From the NCBI GenBank assembly GCA_017434455.1, contig JAFRFG010000044.1:1-64000 (forward strand): a stretch of 64,000 bases of DNA, written 5' to 3'. Positions 18,501 to 25,991 of the stretch are shown here, one piece after another (within the stretch, counting starts at the first letter, position 1; every line of letters starts with the position of its first letter). A program made the translations under genes and the position numbers. Below the pieces are notes generated by a model. That model did no database searches. It saw nothing but the letters and a program-made list of their open reading frames with translations, and was not told where the DNA came from. This stretch comes from Thermoguttaceae bacterium (GTDB lineage: Bacteria > Planctomycetota > Planctomycetia > Pirellulales > Thermoguttaceae).

Positions 18501-19373
18501 GCCCGCGCCGAGGCGGAATCGGCCGATCATCTGCCGGCCGAGGACAACCCCGTGCCGGATGACCCCGGGGCCGAGGAAACAATCGACGGGAGTGTGACGC
18601 CCGAAGAAGAGCTCGACGAGATCGACGAGCTCGACGAGGCGAATTTCGATCAAGAGGCGTACCAGCGCGAGATCAACGACCTGAAGCAAAAGCTCGGCCG
18701 AATCGGAAACGTCAACCTCGAGGCCATCGACGCGCTCGAGTCGCTCGAGCGGCGGTACAAGGCGTTCTCCGGCCAATACAACGACCTGATGCGCGCCCGC
18801 AAGGCGATCCAGCGGCTGATCGATCGAGTCAACGTCGACAGCCAGCGGCTCTTTGACGAGACCTTCGACGAGGTCAAGATTTACTTCAACGAAATCTTCC
18901 AGAAGCTCTTTGGCGGCGGACACGCCGACTTGGTCTTTGAGGATCCCGATCACCCGATGGAGTCGGGGATCGATATCCTCGTCCGCCCGCCGGGGAAAGA
19001 CCTCCGGAACGTGATGCTCCTTTCCGGGGGCGAAAAGACACTCACCTGCGTGGCTTTCCTGCTGGCGATCTTCCGCTGCCACGCCGGACCGGTCTGCATC
19101 CTCGACGAGGTCGACGCCGCGCTGGACGAGGGGAACGTCGGCCGATTCACGACAGTCATTCAGGAGTTCAAGACGGACACTCAGTTTTTGATCATCACCC
19201 ACTCAAAAAAGACGATGATGTGCACCAAGACAATGTACGGCATCACGATGCAGGATCCGGGGGTCTCGAAGCTCGTCTCGGTCGAGTTCGACGAGGTGGG
19301 GGAAAACGGCGAGGTTCACCTGCGCGATACCACGGACGGCCTAAGTATCCGGTCGGAGCGCAAAAGCGCGTAG
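15597..19373 (+). CDS. smc: Chromosome segregation ATPase SMC
   Basis: Full-length SMC, 1258 aa. The Walker A is GPNGSGKS (residues 30-37), the ABC signature LSGGEK (about 1142-1147) and the Walker B CILDEVDAALDEG (about 1167-1179). Between them are two long coiled coils around a hinge at roughly 515-680. It forms the ring of the SMC-ScpAB condensin that compacts and segregates the chromosome. An acidic, Pro-containing insertion (residues about 975-1020, with DPGAEETIDG and EEELDEIDELDEANFD) precedes the last coiled coil. The start ATG follows the FlgI-like gene by 51 bp. ScpA and ScpB genes are not in this window. Confidence 0.97.
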   Translation: MLKSLELSGFKSFADRTRMDFAQGISALVGPNGSGKSNIVDAIKWVLGEQSVKKLRGGEMTDVIFNGSETRPAATMAEVTLTFDNAEGFLQFDSPTVAITRRVYRSGESEYLINRQGARLKDIRELLSGTGLGLQAYSIIEQGRVELLLQSTSAQRRSVLEEAAGVARFNAKKQEVTRRLEKVEQNMVRLSDIVSELETQLRTTKSQAGKAQLYRQYTERLRTLRTELGLIQWRGRYKKAEEYRLQLGKLTAESQVAENKRAEAETENSGQVKRLEQIDARLLALDGEIVQLRENIASIESAAELQYSQLDSLDEEIVKHGRQLLEINSNRGDLENLMLKTDQSILEARGRLRRAAQRFDTGTLRQEILGRKLELLTGRGEELAQTLRESTLSSERLEIELGTMRQRRNNLLDTQKNKNEQLGNLRCQLAESVNNQGTIRGGVTTLVSQIRRNEETKRELTTRKENLSERRRVQSQEHEEKKLRLLGMNERISLLEDLLRKKDGLGEGVQEILTRAADPTGPFRHVHGLVADLIRVNVEAAHIIELALGADAEHIVVSPDPELFRYIEENEQSFAGKVSFIWPERHPKDEQRLAPGVYDGVPGVLGRADRFVETDPEFEHLVWRLLGRTWIVESLSVAKKLYKKSDGRTNFITLAGQALNANGTFVVGPAQSSGGWITRRSELRQLLDERATLKSQITSGTRKLRTLDKALQGVDQQLGTIDKDLAEENRSLDDIRLRRVKNGQQRRSIKRDLKALNKEIDQAAAEAARLAPLIDQAQARLDELRVQTEETRLEAERIERKRAITEQRCGAETEETNALKIEKAKSETELELLKKSRREYEQTRSGQQKILETHRSRCDELSARRQACELTILADGGALADLYSQKEEKVRQRNDLDRVRRKLAAAKKQTESQIRRCEQKISGNREQSFKLSGSIEALENENHTLADRLMEDYGVDLEEANRRFEELRARAEAESADHLPAEDNPVPDDPGAEETIDGSVTPEEELDEIDELDEANFDQEAYQREINDLKQKLGRIGNVNLEAIDALESLERRYKAFSGQYNDLMRARKAIQRLIDRVNVDSQRLFDETFDEVKIYFNEIFQKLFGGGHADLVFEDPDHPMESGIDILVRPPGKDLRNVMLLSGGEKTLTCVAFLLAIFRCHAGPVCILDEVDAALDEGNVGRFTTVIQEFKTDTQFLIITHSKKTMMCTKTMYGITMQDPGVSKLVSVEFDEVGENGEVHLRDTTDGLSIRSERKSA

Positions 19374-19792
19374 AAAAGGATATAAGATTGGACTTTTCAA
19401 GAAGAATTGCGATCCAAAACAGACTTCGAGAAGAATGGTTTTTCCGGACATCTGGGGGAAGAGAACATATCCAGGGGGTAAAAAAAGAAAGCCCCACGGT
19501 TTCGGCAACACAGATCACTTCAAGCTGAAGAACCTATCCCGTTTTATCCATAGATCTTGATCTTCCCAGAATTCCGGGAGAACCCATGTTTTGGGATCCC
19601 CCCGGCGGTACAAGCTACTCCCGGGGAACAGACACAGACAAGACGCAATCGTCAAAGTCAACGAATGAATGTTCACAAAAATATCACTCAAAGATAATTT
19701 TGGATTGTTCATTGGTCACTCCTCGGAACTGATTTATATAGACTCAGTGTCATGAAACAGTACGACTAATCACGTTGAAATTGCCTAAAGCT
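19374..19792. other. AT-richer non-coding stretch between smc and the Sel1 gene
   Basis: Base composition drops sharply here compared with smc. There is no recognisable RNA gene. The only supported element is a possible small minus-strand ORF at 19515-19712. Confidence 0.5.
19515..19712 (-). CDS. Possible small protein (65 aa), unrecognised
   Basis: The ATG at 19710-19712 is preceded by GAGGAG with six bases between, an excellent ribosome site, and a TATATAAAT box lies about 25 bp further upstream on the minus strand. The product begins MNNPKLSLSDIF, has a short hydrophobic stretch (IHSLTLTIASCLCLF) and a charged C-terminus (WEDQDLWIKRDRFFSLK). It lies just downstream of the interrupted Sel1 gene in the same direction. 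No homologue is recognised, and the length alone could be chance. Confidence 0.35.
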   Translation of the reverse strand: MNNPKLSLSDIFVNIHSLTLTIASCLCLFPGSSLYRRGDPKTWVLPEFWEDQDLWIKRDRFFSLK

Positions 19793-19969
19793 TCACATCC
19801 GGCTCCATAATCTTTTGTGCCCGTGTGCCTTCTGGTGACCTTGGTCGGCAGCCATTCGGAGCCATTTCATGGCTTCCTCACGGTTCTTCTTGCAGCCGAC
19901 GCCATGGAACAGACAGCTGCTCAAGTTAAACGGTGCATCTGTATACCCTTGCTCGGCGGCTATTCGGAA
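19793..19969 (-). pseudogene. Stranded 3' end of the Sel1-repeat gene beyond a nonsense codon
   Basis: Translation in the same frame past the TGA at 19970-19972 continues the Sel1 pattern for 58 codons (FRIAAEQGYTDAPFNL, then GVGCKKNREEAMKWLRMAADQG) and ends at a TGA at 19793-19795. In every comparable repeat the codon at the stop position is TGG (Trp in AVKWF). The simplest reading is a single G-to-A nonsense change that removed about one and a half repeats from the protein. Confidence 0.8.
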
Positions 19970-22400
19970 TCATTTCACTGCTTCCTCCGGATTCTTCTCG
20001 CAGCCGATGCCATTGTCCTGACAGGAGCCCAAGTTATTCTGTGCCTCCGCATCTCCTCGCTCGGGGATTTTGTGGAACCATTCTATGGCTTCCTCAAGGT
20101 TCTTCTCGCAGCCGATGCCTTCCACCAGACAGAGGCCCAATTCACACTGTGCCTCCGCATGCCCCTGCTCGGCGGCCATACGGTAATATTTCACAGCTTC
20201 TTTGGGGTTCTTCCTGCAGCCGTTGCCATTTTTTAGACACAGGCCCAAGTTATACTGTGCCAGTGCATCTCCTTGCTCGGCGGCCATGCGGAACCATTTC
20301 ACGGCTTCTTCTGGGTTCTTCTCGCAGCCGATGCCGTTGTCCAGACACAGGCCTAAGTTACACTGTGCCTCTGTATGCCCTTGCTCGGCGGCCATACGGT
20401 AATATTTCACAGCTTCTTTGGGGTTCTTCTTGCATCCGACACCATCTTGCAGACCTACGCCTAAGCAAAACTGTGCCTCTGCAAATCCTTGCTCGGCGGC
20501 CATACGAAACCATTTCTCGGCTTCCTCTGGGTTCTCCTTGCCGCCTTTACCATGGAACAGATAGATACCCAAGTTATACTGTGCCTGTGCATCTCCTTGC
20601 TCGGCGGCCATGCGAAACCATTTCACGGCTTCTTCTGGGTTCTTCTCGCAGCCGATGCCTTTGTCCAGACAGAAGCCCAAGTTACGCTGTGCCTCTGCAT
20701 CACCGTTCTCGGCCATGGTACGGAGGTGATCTACAGCCCTGAACGATACTTCTGAATCATCGGTCATCTCACCGCCGTTGCCTGCTTTCAGACAGGCGTC
20801 CAATTCAACCGGTGCCCTCGGACAACCTTGCTCGGCGGCCACACCGAGCCATTCTACTGCCTCTACGGGGCTCTTCTCGCAACCGATACCGTTGGTCAGA
20901 CACAGGCCTAAACTATACTGTGCCTTCGCATTTCCTTGCTCGGCGGCTTTGCGGAACCATTTTACGGATTCCTCAAGGTTCTTCTCGCAGCCGATGCCAT
21001 TCATCAGACAGAGGCCCAATTTCCACTGTGTCTCCACTTCTCCCCGCTCAGCGGCTTTGCGGAACCATTTCACGGCTTCCTCTGGGTTCGTCTCGCAGCC
21101 GATGCCGTTGGTCAGACACACAGCCAAGTTATACTGTGCCTCCGTATTTCCCTGCTCGGCGGCCATGCGGAACCATTTCACGGCTTCTTCTGGGTTCTTC
21201 TCGCAGCCGATGCCGTTGGTCAGACACACAGCCAAGTTATACTGTGCCTCTGTATTTCCCTGCTCGGCGGCCATACGAAACCATTTTACGGCTTCCTCTG
21301 GGTTCGTCTCGCAGCCAATACCACTAACCAGACAGACACCCAAGTTGTACTGGGCCTGTGCATCCCCGTTCTTGGCCTTTTTACGGAGGCGATCTATATC
21401 CCTGACCGATGCTTCCGAATCATCGGTCATCTTACTGCCGTTGACCGCTTTCAGGCAGGCATACAATTCATCCTGTGCTTGTCCTTGGTCGGCAGCCATG
21501 CGGAGCCATTTCACGGCTTCCATAGGGTTCTTCTCACAGCCGAAGCCATATCTCAGAAAGTTGCCCAAGCTGCACTGCGCATATGCCTCTCCCTGCTCGG
21601 CGGCCACGCGGAGCCATTTCACGGCTTCCTCAAGGTTTTTCTCGCAGCCGATGCCGTTGATCAGACACAGACCCAATCTATACTGTGCCTTTGCATCTCC
21701 TTGCTCGGCGGCTATGTGGAACCATTTTACGGCTTCCTCGGGATTTTTCTCGCCGCCGATGCCTTTGTCCAGACAGAAGCCCAAGTTGTACTGTGCCTGT
21801 GCGTCACCGTTCTCGGCCATGGTACGGAGCCGATCTATACACTTGAACGATCCTCCTGAATCATCGGTCGCCTCACCGCCGTCGCCTGCTTTCAGACAGG
21901 CGTCCAATTTCCACTGTGCCCGCTCGTCCCCCTCCTCGGCGGCCATACAGAGCCATTTTACGGCTTCCTCAGGGTTCTTTTCGCAGCCAACGCCATCAGC
22001 CAGACTGAAGCCCAAGCTGCACTGCGCATATGCATATCCTTGCTCGGCGGCTATGCGGAACCATTTCACGGCTTCCTCAGGATTCTTCTCACAGTCGATG
22101 CCACTTTCCAGATACAGGCCCCATTTATACTGTGCCTGTGCATATCCTTGCTCGGCGGCCATACGGAACAACTTCACAGCTTCCTTTTGGTTCTCTTTGC
22201 AGCCGATGCCACTTTCCAGAAATAGGCCTAAGATGTACTGTGCCTCTGCATGCCCTTGCTCAGCGGCTTTGCGGAACCATTTTACGGCTTGCTTAGGGTT
22301 CTTCTTGCAGCCGTCTCCATTAACCAGACAGACACCCAAGTTGTACTGGGCCTGTTCATCCCCGTTCTTGGCCTTTTTACGGAGGCGCTGGACGGTCTCA
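19800..22400. repeat. 108-bp tandem repeats with a higher-order block structure
   Basis: The 108-bp units encode the Sel1 motifs. Blocks of about four, three, five and seven or eight units are separated by longer linkers near 21860-21890, 21420-21450 and 20757-20790. Two adjacent units at about 21090-21300 are nearly identical at DNA level (both contain GCCGTTGGTCAGACACACAG), which points to recent duplication. Confidence 0.85.
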
Positions 22401-22510
22401 GTGGTCGTCACATCAAAGCCGAACAGGTTAAGCAATCCAAGAAACAACAGCGTTATCGCGAAGGGGCGACGGTTCCAGAAACGGATGGGGGCGTTGCAAC
22501 CGACTTTCAT
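19970..22510 (-). CDS. Sel1-repeat protein, truncated by a nonsense codon
   Basis: About 846 aa made almost wholly of 36-residue Sel1-like (TPR-related) repeats of the type AQYNLGxCLxxGIGCEKNPEEAVKWFRMAAEQG; I count 19 or so. The start ATG at 22508-22510 has AAAGG upstream and is followed by a signal/anchor segment (FAITLLFLGLLNLFGF), so the repeats are probably exported or membrane-attached. The repeats are arranged in four blocks separated by linkers containing TDDSxxSxxxxDRLR. Sel1 proteins act as protein-protein scaffolds. The last repeat is cut by TGA where Trp is expected, and the remnant continues to 19793. GC content and codon use are lower than in the neighbours, suggesting foreign origin. 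The protein may still work despite losing its last 1.5 repeats. Confidence 0.85.
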   Translation of the reverse strand: MKVGCNAPIRFWNRRPFAITLLFLGLLNLFGFDVTTTETVQRLRKKAKNGDEQAQYNLGVCLVNGDGCKKNPKQAVKWFRKAAEQGHAEAQYILGLFLESGIGCKENQKEAVKLFRMAAEQGYAQAQYKWGLYLESGIDCEKNPEEAVKWFRIAAEQGYAYAQCSLGFSLADGVGCEKNPEEAVKWLCMAAEEGDERAQWKLDACLKAGDGGEATDDSGGSFKCIDRLRTMAENGDAQAQYNLGFCLDKGIGGEKNPEEAVKWFHIAAEQGDAKAQYRLGLCLINGIGCEKNLEEAVKWLRVAAEQGEAYAQCSLGNFLRYGFGCEKNPMEAVKWLRMAADQGQAQDELYACLKAVNGSKMTDDSEASVRDIDRLRKKAKNGDAQAQYNLGVCLVSGIGCETNPEEAVKWFRMAAEQGNTEAQYNLAVCLTNGIGCEKNPEEAVKWFRMAAEQGNTEAQYNLAVCLTNGIGCETNPEEAVKWFRKAAERGEVETQWKLGLCLMNGIGCEKNLEESVKWFRKAAEQGNAKAQYSLGLCLTNGIGCEKSPVEAVEWLGVAAEQGCPRAPVELDACLKAGNGGEMTDDSEVSFRAVDHLRTMAENGDAEAQRNLGFCLDKGIGCEKNPEEAVKWFRMAAEQGDAQAQYNLGIYLFHGKGGKENPEEAEKWFRMAAEQGFAEAQFCLGVGLQDGVGCKKNPKEAVKYYRMAAEQGHTEAQCNLGLCLDNGIGCEKNPEEAVKWFRMAAEQGDALAQYNLGLCLKNGNGCRKNPKEAVKYYRMAAEQGHAEAQCELGLCLVEGIGCEKNLEEAIEWFHKIPERGDAEAQNNLGSCQDNGIGCEKNPEEAVK

Positions 22511-22867
22511 TGTCACTAACCTTTCATGTAATTTGGCTAATGGCCGCATCAAATGACGTGAGAAAACTTAGGGTAATAATGCCCGGGACTAAATAGAGTA
22601 TAACGCCGTCCTTCTGCTTTTCGGTTTTTACGTTGATAACGGCGATATGGTCAGTCGGTGAGACCGTCTCTCCGAGGGAAATTTCGGGCTCTTCCGGCCT
22701 TTTGGGGGAGAACCAGAATAACATGGGAGTGGACAAAGCCCTCTGTTAAAATGGTTTTTACGGAACCTAACCAAACAGGAGGAGCTTTTATCCGCACAAC
22801 ATTTTACCGGCAACAGGGTGTTCGTGTCTATAGGCATCAGAAAATTGAGCGGCTGAAAAGGGGATGC
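22511..22867. other. Non-coding AT-richer stretch upstream of the Sel1 gene
   Basis: No gene can be supported here. An AGGAGG at 22780-22785 is not followed by a start codon at working distance. Confidence 0.4.
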
Positions 22868-23002
22868 ATGCGAATCCATTTTTCGATTCCCACAGAAAAA
22901 TGCTCCTGCTCTAAGTGTGGGTTCCCATTGAGTACCCCTAAACTTTCCCCCCAGAAATTCGGAAGAACCAGTAAAAAAGAACGTCGTAAAACGACAAGCT
23001 AA
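22868..23002 (+). CDS. Possible small basic Cys-rich protein (44 aa)
   Basis: ATG 22868 is preceded by AAAAGGGG. The product has a CSCSKCG cluster and a basic end (KFGRTSKKERRKTTS), the look of a small zinc-ribbon or nucleic-acid-binding protein. The frame is open further upstream to 22658. The stop is followed at once by a hairpin that could terminate it, but that hairpin is better suited to the gene on the other strand. No family is recognised. Confidence 0.3.
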   Translation: MRIHFSIPTEKCSCSKCGFPLSTPKLSPQKFGRTSKKERRKTTS

Positions 23003-23004
23003 AA

Positions 23005-23035
23005 AAAGGGGGGAGCAAAAACGCTCCCCCTTTCT
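23005..23035. terminator. Terminator at the end of the thrC-to-amidotransferase run
   Basis: AGGGGGAGC and GCTCCCCCT form a strong stem. On the minus strand it is followed by a run of seven T, so it most likely ends the minus-strand operon whose last stop is at 23063. Confidence 0.8.
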
Positions 23036-23062
23036 TTCACGTCAGGTACGCGGCCGCTGTTT

Positions 23063-23926
23063 TCAGATGAACCGCGCGGTCCAATTCACCAGGTTGCGCC
23101 AGAACTTCGCGTAGTTCTCGCCGACTTCGATGAATTCCCCTTCGGCGCCGATCGGCTCGGTGACACGGCTCGGCCCCCAGTCGACGAAACCGCCGACCCA
23201 GTGGGGGGCGACATCGCTGGCGAACGCGGCGGTCCGTCCCTCACCATAATGGCCGATGGCCAACATCGGGACCTGGTCGACAATGCGCACACAGATCGCG
23301 TCGCCGTCGACCAGCGGGATTAAGATGCGGCGTTTCGGGATATAGCCGGAGCCGCTCCCCCCCGCGCTGTGCTCCGCGTCGACAATCTGCTCATCGACAT
23401 CGGCACCGAGCACGTGGACCTCGACACGAACCCCCTCGAGGATAAGCTTCGCGTCCTTTTTGAGGGTGAAACGGTTGTACCCACCGACTCCCGGAGGATC
23501 GTTCCAGGGGAGTTCATCGACGATCTCGTGGCTGCAGACGGTCCGAAGCAGGGCGGGAATCGGCCAGTTCTGCCGGTCGTCCGATTCGGCCATGATCACC
23601 GGCAGGACATCGGCCAGGCAGGTGCGGTGATATTCCCCCAGCCGGCCGTGGAACGACTCCCAGCCGCCGATCATCAGCAGGCCGCTGCCAAACTGCTCGA
23701 CGTTGCGTGAGAGCCTCTCCAGATCGCCGTGACGGAAACCGCTGCTCGGGTAGTCGCTCAGGACATAGAGCGCCCGGGGCTCATCAAAGAACCCCTCCGG
23801 GGGCGCCGAACCGCTGTCGATTCGTTCGAACGGAATCCCATAATGCCTCATCACGCCCGCAAGGTAACTCGCGGCGCCGCCGATCGTGCCGTCGCCGAAA
23901 TAGGCAACACTTTTTTTCAAACTCAT
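23063..23926 (-). CDS. Glutamine amidotransferase-like protein (PF07090/DUF1355 type)
   Basis: The 287-aa product looks like the putative glutamine amidotransferase family: a class I GATase-like fold with the segments ALYVLSDYPSSGF, GSGLLMIGGWESFHGR and, near the end, GEGRTAAFASDVAPHWVGGFVDW. The nucleophilic Cys of true amidotransferases is not seen at the expected elbow (LLMIGGWESF replaces the usual G-x-C-x-G), so amide hydrolysis is doubtful. It is the last gene of a minus-strand run after PIG-L (47-bp gap) and is followed by a strong terminator. The start ATG has GGAAGAG upstream. The context suggests a role in sugar or amino-sugar metabolism. Confidence 0.72.
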   Translation of the reverse strand: MSLKKSVAYFGDGTIGGAASYLAGVMRHYGIPFERIDSGSAPPEGFFDEPRALYVLSDYPSSGFRHGDLERLSRNVEQFGSGLLMIGGWESFHGRLGEYHRTCLADVLPVIMAESDDRQNWPIPALLRTVCSHEIVDELPWNDPPGVGGYNRFTLKKDAKLILEGVRVEVHVLGADVDEQIVDAEHSAGGSGSGYIPKRRILIPLVDGDAICVRIVDQVPMLAIGHYGEGRTAAFASDVAPHWVGGFVDWGPSRVTEPIGAEGEFIEVGENYAKFWRNLVNWTARFI

Positions 23927-23973
23927 CTCTTCCGTTCCTCTTTTTCACCCAAGGGAAAAACGGGCCGCGGTTT

Positions 23974-24795
23974 TTACTCGTCGAACAGTTTTCGACACTC
24001 CTCGGGATCATACAGATCGAAGCGAACTTCCCGCAGATACTCGTTCGTTCCGGCCCGCTTGACCATCTTGATCGTCAAATCGATCTGCTCCTGGCTCTTG
24101 TAGGCGTAGATCCCGTCGAGCTTACGCTGGAGCATCTCCTCGGGAACACGCAGACGCAGCGTCGGAGGGGTCAGGAAGTTGCTGTAGGCCGCGTACTCAT
24201 ACAAACGCGGAATCTCGGCGATCGGTTCGCCCAGTTCCGGCCAGATTCCCCCCTGGGCGTGGAAGATCGAGATCATCGCCTCGGAGTTGGTGAATTTGTG
24301 GTCGGGGTGCAGGTCGGTGATCGTCGGAACGAAGAGCCGGTTCGGCCGCGTTTTGCGCAGCAGCCAAGTCAGCGAATTCGTCACGCCGGTGCCGCCGGCG
24401 ATCACGGCGGTATCGCCCGGCTGGGCGAGCCGGCGGCCGGCCTGAATATTCAGACTGCCGTCGTCATGATTGAGGAAGAAGAGGTTGTTCTCGACATCGA
24501 GCCCCAGGGCCCGGAACGAATCAGTACACTCCTTCTTGCGGACATCGGCGATCGTCTCTTTCACTTCGGGACGGCAGTACCCCATCCGGCCGTTGGTCAC
24601 CACGCCGGTGAAGGTCTGAACCCCCATTTCCAGGGCGGCGATAAAGGTCAGTCCGCAGCCGCAGACAATGTCATCGTCGTGCGGCGAGAGGAAGAGCCAG
24701 CGCTCCTCGCCGAATTTCCATTCGGGAAAGATATCTTCCGGGCGGTCGGAACTGACCGTCCCCTGATCGGTGCGTCTGTCAAAATAGATCGTCAT
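23974..24795 (-). CDS. PIG-L family N-acetylglycosamine deacetylase-like protein
   Basis: The zinc motif SPHDDDIVCGCG (the PIG-L P-H-x-D-D signature) and the later HPDHK are both present in this 273-aa protein, together with VVTNGRMG and RKKECTDSFRALGL, typical for PIG-L/LmbE enzymes. These remove the N-acetyl group from N-acetylglucosamine conjugates and related sugars with Zn2+. A textbook ribosome site (AGGAGG) precedes the ATG. It sits 18 bp after the SIS-domain gene and before the amidotransferase-like gene, so all three are surely co-transcribed. There is no signal peptide, so it acts in the cytoplasm. The exact substrate is unknown. Confidence 0.9.
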   Translation of the reverse strand: MTIYFDRRTDQGTVSSDRPEDIFPEWKFGEERWLFLSPHDDDIVCGCGLTFIAALEMGVQTFTGVVTNGRMGYCRPEVKETIADVRKKECTDSFRALGLDVENNLFFLNHDDGSLNIQAGRRLAQPGDTAVIAGGTGVTNSLTWLLRKTRPNRLFVPTITDLHPDHKFTNSEAMISIFHAQGGIWPELGEPIAEIPRLYEYAAYSNFLTPPTLRLRVPEEMLQRKLDGIYAYKSQEQIDLTIKMVKRAGTNEYLREVRFDLYDPEECRKLFDE

Positions 24796-24813
24796 AGCGA
24801 AACCTCCTGATTC

Positions 24814-25830
24814 TCAGCCCTCAAACTCATTGCCAATCTTACGGGCACGCTGCGGCTTATCGAGATTGATCCCCAGCGCCACACCGATCTGAACCAGGAG
24901 GTTCCATCCGGCCATCAGCTGGAGGAACGGATCGTACCCCACCAGGGTCGGCAGAACGATCGTCGGGAAGATCGTCTTCTCGGGAGCGACCGCCACCACG
25001 GTCAGCCCGGCGCGGCCTTCGATGAGCTCCTTGATCTTAGCGCATTCGGACGGGAACGGATCGATCAGAATGCAGGCCTCCCCGGCGCGCATCACTTCCT
25101 CGACACCGTGGAGGAGATAGGTCCCCTCGAGGTAGTCCGACTTCTTGCGGGTGATCTCGTTGGTCTTGAGCGTAAGCTCCTCGGCGACGCCATTGTTGCG
25201 GCCGGCGAAGTAGAGCATCGGCGCGGCGGCCAGTTTGGCGATGATATCGGCGTCGTACTCGGTCTCCATCACCTCTTTGGCCAGGTCGGCGGCTTTCTCT
25301 TTATTGGCGGGGCACTGGCAATCGATCAGATTGCAGAGGATCGAGCGATAGACCAGCCCCTGCTCGACGACCGACTTGGTCGCGGCGACGGCGTCTTCTT
25401 TCCCGCAGGAAAGGAGGAACGTCTCGTCGGTCACCTCGAAGATCTTCGTTCCGGCGTTGGCGGTAACGCCGAAGCGCTTGGTGTGACCGGCCGCCCCGAG
25501 TTTGCTCAGCAGCGAGATGACCTCTTTGGTCTGGCCGCTGTTCGACGCGCCCGCGACGACCCAATCGGCCAGGTTGTACTCGGCGGCCTGAAAACTGCCG
25601 TCGGTCGCCGCGGCGATCGGCAGACCGCGCTTGAGCACACCGTAGATGAACGACTTGGCCGGGAAGATACGGCTCGAACCTTCGCCGGTAAGGAAGATCC
25701 GACCGGCTTCCTTCACCATTTTCGCCACCGCGGCCGTCTTCGAGAAATCAAACCGGCGAATCACCTCCGCCGTTTCGAGCATCTCCTTAACCAGGGCGAA
25801 TTGACCATACTTCGGATCATCGAGTTTCAT
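24814..25830 (-). CDS. SIS-domain sugar isomerase/deaminase-like protein
   Basis: A 338-aa protein with two SIS (sugar isomerase) domains, as in the isomerase half of GlmS, AgaS and fructoselysine-6-phosphate deglycases. The first domain shows ILFTGEGSSR-like RIFLTGEGSSRIFPAK and VAGASNSGQTKEVISLL (the phosphate-sugar loop), the second MLYFAGRNNGVAEELTLKTNE and YLLHGVEEVM. The frame opens at 25851, but ATG 25828-25830 has GGAG at good spacing. It probably isomerises or deaminates a phosphorylated amino sugar. It is followed closely by PIG-L, an enzyme pair that would deacetylate and then deaminate an N-acetylated sugar. The specific reaction is inference. Confidence 0.85.
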   Translation of the reverse strand: MKLDDPKYGQFALVKEMLETAEVIRRFDFSKTAAVAKMVKEAGRIFLTGEGSSRIFPAKSFIYGVLKRGLPIAAATDGSFQAAEYNLADWVVAGASNSGQTKEVISLLSKLGAAGHTKRFGVTANAGTKIFEVTDETFLLSCGKEDAVAATKSVVEQGLVYRSILCNLIDCQCPANKEKAADLAKEVMETEYDADIIAKLAAAPMLYFAGRNNGVAEELTLKTNEITRKKSDYLEGTYLLHGVEEVMRAGEACILIDPFPSECAKIKELIEGRAGLTVVAVAPEKTIFPTIVLPTLVGYDPFLQLMAGWNLLVQIGVALGINLDKPQRARKIGNEFEG

Positions 25831-25991
25831 GGATCGTACTCCTTCGTTCACCTATCGTTTCGTACACCTATCGTGTTGATTCTTCACCCGCAGCGCAATC
25901 CCCGGGTGTTTGTCCGCGATACCTTTGGCGCGGGCGCCTTTTGAAGATTGATTATACCACATCCCGCCGGGAAACCTACACGCTTTATTTT

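Noticed and set aside
19970..19972. UGA read as Trp by a changed genetic code
   Set aside because: TGA ends several clearly complete genes in the window, so a local nonsense change is far more likely.
19800..22400. CRISPR-like periodic repeats
   Set aside because: The 108-bp period, the lack of unique spacers and an open reading frame throughout show that they are protein repeats.
20778..22556. 592-aa open frame on the plus strand across the Sel1 gene
   Set aside because: It is a shadow of the repeat: the periodic minus-strand code keeps the opposite frame open. The minus-strand frame has the recognised Sel1 motif, a signal segment and a ribosome site.
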